A stretch of DNA of 64,000 nt, from assembly GCA_009733775.1 (NCBI GenBank), contig WOGZ01000005.1, positions 124,001 to 188,000 of the forward strand. Reading direction: 5' to 3'. Position 1 is the stretch's first letter, and each line of letters begins with the position of its first letter. The DNA comes from Alectoria sarmentosa. Lineage: Eukaryota; Ascomycota; Lecanoromycetes; Lecanorales; Parmeliaceae. A program made the position numbers and the translations under genes. Of the stretch, positions 59,700-64,000 are shown piece after piece. The notes beneath the pieces were generated by a model. The model saw nothing but the letters and a program-made list of their open reading frames with translations. It ran no database searches and was not told where the DNA came from.

Positions 59700-60804
59700 T
59701 CAATCATCTTCCTGTTCTTCGTCCTCGTCCACTTCCTCATCCTCTTCCACAGCCACAGGCGATTCCCTTCTGGCCACAGCTCCGCTACCGCTCCTCCTCT
59801 TCGCAGACTTGTGCTGTGTCGAAATAGCTGCTCTCTCACCAACGAAGTCGTTGCCCGTCCAGTCTGTTCGGCAAAGAGGGCACTTCTTGAAGCTTTGGGT
59901 TCGAAAGAAGTTCTGTGTGCATATATCGTGCAAGCGGCATGGGCAGCTCTTCTTAGGACACCGTTGACCCTTGGTTGAGAGTCAGTAGAAGAAATGACAT
60001 ATGATCGCGGCTACCCTGCTTACCGTCGTGATGATCTCCTTGCACGCGAAACACTGCTTGATCTTCTTCGACACTCTTTCCTCCTCCCCCTCATCTTCAT
60101 CAATATCATTATAAGTCTCCCAAAGCCACCCTCGCAATTCCATCAACGCTCTTGGACTCAAACTGTAGAAGCCCTTGATACTCTTCTCGAACCAGCCCTC
60201 CTCAATCAAGGTCCTCATCATCTTCTCTGCCTGGCCCATCGTAAGGCTCTGTCCTGCACTTCCTTGGGTTTCGGATCCATTTTGCGTCTGTCTTCCGTCT
60301 TCGGCGGAAGTTTTATGCAGTTTGATCGCTTGCATGGATGTGATAGCCATGACTTCATGACGTGGCGTATTATAGGTCTCGAACATTGCATCGAGAACCC
60401 GTTTGAGGAAGCTGATCTCATCGGGTGTGTGTATGGTCGCTAGTTGAGTGATGGGATCGCTGGTTGAATTCACGAGGGCGTAGATGCGGGATCGGGTGGT
60501 TTGGTGGTAGGTGCTGCGAATCTCCAGGTCGAAAGGCGAGACGGCATTGTTGGCGGCGGAGATGTAGGAGTTGAAGTCGGCTTGGGTGACATCCTCGGCC
60601 AGAGTCTCTCGTCTCTCTTTCGGAAGTCAGTATGGGATTCGAACCGATCCTTGCCTTTCAGGCTTGTAAAGTCTCACCGTGAGCTGTGAATATGGCCGCT
60701 AACAACGGTTTGGCTTCGTCGAAGGTGAGGGTAGAACGAGCTATGAAAGCTTGTAAGAAAGCGCGATTGCTGTTGTTGTATTGACTATCCGCACCGTCTG
60801 CCAT
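59700..60804 (-). CDS. NSE1: Smc5-Smc6 complex subunit Nse1 (RING-like)
   Basis: Three exons (60804-60678, 60616-60024, 59969-59700) encode 329 residues. The winged-helix part contains NRAFLQAFIARSTLTFDEAK, VTQADFNSYISAANNAVSPFDLEIRS and GWFEKSIKGFYSLSPRALMEL. The C-terminal RING-like finger is formed by CFACKEI, GQRCPKKSCPCRLHDIC and KKCPLCRTDW. This combination is specific to Nse1, which with Nse3 and Nse4 forms the kleisin-side module of Smc5-Smc6 in recombinational repair. The tail is acidic (EEDEEVDEDEEQEDD). Intron 1 (GTGAGA to AAAG) and intron 2 (GTAAGC to CAAG) keep frame and restore the zinc ligands. ATG 60804 (MADGADSQYNNSNRAF) is chosen over an upstream in-frame Met. Confidence 0.9.
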
Positions 60805-61247
60805 AATGAGACTGGCGATGTCACTTGCAACTATGCTGCAAAATAAAGGATGTCTACACAAATTGATCGCGAAAGTTTGGGTGACGCGTCGCGTGGGTGG
60901 CGTCTACTAAACTCTTGGTTGGTGACAAGCCATTTTCGTTTTCACCTCTTCTCGAGAAAGCAAGCTTTCCAACCAACACATATAGATCCACCCCTGTCTG
61001 CCTTCTTTTCTCATGCTGTCCGCGAAACAAGCACCAGTCACACAGTGCTCCACTTTCTTGATTCAAGAAAGATGCTATCTGCGAAGCTAATGGTTTGGGA
61101 AATATTGATGGGGTTTGGAACTACAGAAGTGGAATAAGTACAACAGGAGTCTTCGTCTCCCAGCTCGAGAAATAACGCGATGGCTCATTCATTGCTTTGG
61201 CTTTGTCGCTCTTAGAGCTCATAGACATACACATCGAGATCCGCATC
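60805..61247. other. Intergenic region between NSE1 and the DUF427 gene
   Basis: About 440 bases containing the NSE1 promoter. No gene is seen. Confidence 0.5.
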
Positions 61248-61700
61248 TTACTCGGATTTGATCTCGACCTTGGTTTTGTCTAATGAATCTTCAGCACACT
61301 CTCTTTCTCGAGGCCTCACTCCACCTACAGAATGCAACGTGGTCCTTGATCGGAGCAGCTTTGTTGGTGATGGGGTCTGGGTAGTACCAGGCAGCGTCTT
61401 TTGCTTCCTTTCCTGTGATTGCCCAACGTCAGCTTTGAATCTCGCGCTCGAACGCTTGTCTGTGCATACCATCCACGGTGACGTTGTAATATGAAGCCGT
61501 GCCTTTCCAAGGACAACTAGTACTGAGGGTAGTCTTGCTGAGGACCGACTTGTCTACAGAGCTGGGGGGAAACTACTGTCATTAGCACTGGATTTTACTA
61601 AGGAATGTTGGTATTTTACGTATACGTTCCCTTCGACATACTCCCAGTTATCGGCTTCCGCAATGACTTTACCGTTGAAGGTGGCAGTGGCGTGGGGCAT
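61248..61700 (-). CDS. DUF427 domain protein
   Basis: Four small exons (61700-61620, 61572-61470, 61412-61329, 61279-61248) encode 99 residues, a complete single DUF427 domain: ATFNGKVIAEADNWEYVEGN, VYFPPSSVD, the core CPWKGTASYYNVTVDGKEA, AAWYYPDPI and HVAFYKTKVEI. The WKG-SYY and AWYYPDP pattern is the family signature. DUF427 proteins occur in bacteria and fungi, and their biochemical role is not known. Introns are 47, 57 and 49 nt, each with a GTA donor and TAG/CAG acceptor, and all phases close. Without splicing no frame exceeds about 75 codons, so it is easily missed. Confidence 0.85.
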
Positions 61701-62219
61701 CTTGAGCGTTTCTTTGTGTCTTCGCCTTCGAGTTGTTTCTTTCGGTATGGTCTTCTCCCTATATCTTACAGGAAACTCGATGGGACACGTTGGAGTCTTT
61801 ATGTTATTGCACTCCTTGCTACATTATTGCGGTTCCCCGCGTGCGTCCAAGGTTTAGTAATCTCTAGTTGAATTCTATGCTACAGGCGTTCTTCGATGAG
61901 GAATCAAGATACAGGGACATCGAGAAGCGCGCGGCCAATTGGGGTCAGCTGCAATGGATTGGCCAGGATACGTTCCTGATCAGATGGATTACCGATCATG
62001 GCCAGGCAGCCAAGTCGGTTTTGGATTTACGTGATCTAGAGCACTCCGTACTTTACTTCCAGAGCGTCCTTGGATGAGGTCTCCCCGCATGTCACGTGCT
62101 TTCTACCGCTGAATGGCTCTAACAGAGGCCTCCCTTTATCTCCGAGCTATGCGCTAAAAATCTTCCGAGTGATAACATCCACTGCCTACTGAATTTCCCC
62201 AAATTCTTTGGGGACCAGT
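61701..62219. other. Divergent promoter region
   Basis: About 520 bases separate the DUF427 (-) and decarboxylase (+) start codons. A 69-codon + strand frame (61868-62077) shows no motif and is not called as a gene. Confidence 0.45.
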
Positions 62220-63947
62220 ATGAATTCTGAAGAGTTCCGCAAAGCAGCGCATTCAGCAGTAGACGAGAGTAAGCCCCTGCTAACTCCCCAAACACAAGTT
62301 CTATTAGCTCACTGCATCCCAGTCATTGACTACTTCGACACTATTCAAGACCGCCGTGTCCTCTCCAACGTTGAACCAGGCTATCTACGCAACTTGCTAC
62401 CCTCGGGTCCGCCAGCCGAAGGAGAAACATGGGGGGCTATACAGAAAGACATCGAAGCAAAGATCATGCCCGGTCTGACCCATTGGTACATATTCCTCTT
62501 TACCATAGGCCGTTGAACATGCGAATGCTCAAGCTGAGCAGGACCAAGGCAATCCCCAAACTTCATGGCCTTCTTCCCTGCAAACGCAACCTATCCTTCG
62601 ATCCTTGGCGAACTCTACTCTGCAGCATTCACAGCGCCTGCTTTCAACTGGCTATGCTCACCTGCCGTCACCGAGCTTGAGACTGTGGTCCTCGACTGGC
62701 TAGCGCACATACTGCACCTCCCAGACCGCTTCTTAAGTGAAGGAGAAGGCGGAGGGGTGATACAAGGAAGCGCAAGCGAAGCAATCGTCACGGTCATGGT
62801 TGCCGCGAGGGAGAGGTATCTGAACCAAGCTTGTGAAGGACTTGAGGGGCAAGAGAGAGAAGAGAAGCAGAATTATACTCGAGGACGGCTGATCGCCCTT
62901 GGTAGCGAGGAAAGCCACAGCAGCACAGCAAAAGCAGCCTTGATCGCTGGTGTCCGTTACAAATCCATTCCAACGCGGATGGAAGACCACCTGGCTTTGA
63001 CGGGGGAGGGTCTACGCACAGCGTTAGACGAGTGCGCAGGCCAGGGTCTCCAGCCGTTCTACCTGACGACCACTCTTGGTACCACAGGAACCTGCGCTAC
63101 AGATAATTTCTACGAGATTGCAGAGATTCTGAGAAAAGCCCACCTGTCCACAAGGATCTGGGTCCACGTAGACGCAGCCTATGCCGGTGCAGCTCTCATC
63201 CTTGACGAATATGGACATGTAGCGAAACACTTTGCCGCCTTCGACAGCTTCAATGTGAACATGCACAAATGGCTCCTCACGAACTTTGATGCCAGCTGCC
63301 TCTACGTTTGTACCCGCGCCCATCTGACATCCGCCCTTAGCATCACTCCCTCCTATCTCCGCAATCCTTTTTCAGACTCCGGTCTCGTGACCGACTACCG
63401 TGATTGGCAGATCCCACTAGGCCGTCGTTTCCGTGCTCTGAAGATCTGGTTTGTTCTCCGAACCTATGGAGTTAATGGCCTCAAGGCGCACGTTCGGAAG
63501 CATATTTTCATGGGCGATCAGTTTGCCGCGTGGGTTAGAGAAAGGGACGATCTGTGGGAAATTGTGACGCCCCCGGCTTTTGCGCTCACCGTGATCACCA
63601 TTGCACCACCAGCTCAGTCAAAGGGTGCACTTCCCAGTGGCATGACAGACCCGAGGGTTCACGAAGGCTCTGAAACTTCCAATGTTCTCCCTTCCACAAG
63701 CAAGAAGAATCGAGATCGCACGAACGCATTGACGAAAGACGTCTATGAGCGCATCAACTCCGCTGGCGAGGTTTTCCTGACCAGTAGTGTTGTCAAAGGA
63801 ATTTATGCGATCAGGATTGTGAGCGCGAACGAGAAGGCCGACGAGGCACATCTGAGACGCGCATTTGACATACTTGTCGATACTGCTGAGATGGTTATTT
63901 CAGAAAGCGAAGCCGATACAGAAAAGACAGAAAGACAGTCCAAATAG
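62220..63947 (+). CDS. PLP-dependent aromatic-L-amino-acid decarboxylase family
   Basis: Two exons (62220-62485, 62549-63947) encode 554 residues of group II decarboxylase type. MPGLTHWQSPNFMAFFPAN, GGGVIQGSASEAI, STAKAALIAGV, TTTLGTTGTCATD, VHVDAAYAGAA (Asp297) and NMHKWLLTNFDAS (Lys329, the PLP-binding lysine) follow in the usual order. The substrate is probably Trp, Tyr or DOPA, giving an aromatic amine; glutamate is unlikely from the motifs. The 63-nt intron must use a CCAAG acceptor to give HWQSPNF; the better-looking GAGCAG site 8 bases upstream would shift the frame. A variable insert (about residues 460-495, Ser/Thr/Lys-rich) lies near the C-terminal domain. ATG 62220 (MNSEEF) is preferred over an in-frame ATG four codons upstream. 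Confidence 0.92.
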
Positions 63948-64000
63948 GGTGCCTGGAGCGTTATGAGCGAGAGGAGGGCATAATCTCACAATATTTCGTG

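Noticed and set aside
60628..60650. Perfect-looking B box GGTTCGAATCC on the minus strand
   Set aside because: It lies in intron 1 of NSE1. The T-stem has a mismatch, and no A box or acceptor stem is found upstream.
61868..62077. 69-codon + strand frame before the decarboxylase
   Set aside because: It is short, unsupported by splicing or motifs, and lies in the divergent promoter of two convincing genes.

Overview
The window is nuclear DNA of a filamentous ascomycete (Pezizomycotina). Genes are split by short GT-AG introns, mostly 44-260 nt, often with CTRAY-like branch points. They lie on both strands about 1-3 kb apart, promoters are pyrimidine-rich, and the families are fungal: TmpA, Erg6, acid trehalase, Slt11, Bre2, and a SAT4-type rhodopsin-domain protein. 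I cannot name the genus. Gene coordinates run from start codon to stop codon, and exon structures were worked out by hand from splice sites, reading frame and family conservation.

Left part (1-22.7 kb). The first 4.5 kb holds no gene I can support, only short tandem repeats. Then come an intact tmpA-like oxidoreductase, a broken acyl-CoA ligase tail, an SR-protein kinase, a C2H2 zinc-finger protein, an unrecognised spliced gene, mitochondrial GatA, a secreted metallophosphoesterase and an intronless F-box-like protein.

Centre (22.7-38.6 kb). This is a dense housekeeping block: pyruvate dehydrogenase E1 beta, sterol 24-C-methyltransferase (Erg6) divergent from splicing factor Slt11, a divergent FAD-oxidoreductase/SDR pair, NC2 beta (Dr1) convergent with the COMPASS subunit Bre2, a small uncertain gene, and an intronless protein with 69-bp proline-rich repeats.

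Right part (38.6-64 kb). A gene-poor stretch is followed by acid trehalase, another gene-poor stretch with a 3 x 52 bp repeat, and a seven-exon rhodopsin-domain membrane protein. Then comes an AT-rich block (about 50.05-58.48 kb, with a second tract to about 59.04 kb) that has no intact gene and looks like RIP-degraded repetitive DNA. GC content recovers at NSE1 (Smc5-Smc6 complex), a DUF427 protein and an aromatic-amino-acid-decarboxylase-like PLP enzyme.

I see no CRISPR array, rRNA or convincing tRNA. No clearly new multi-gene system stands out. The best candidates for a second look are the degraded ligase beside tmpA, the AT-rich block with its over-represented TGCGATAAT word and Asn-rich 17-residue repeats, the rapidly expanding proline-rich repeat protein, and the two spliced genes I could not place in a family.
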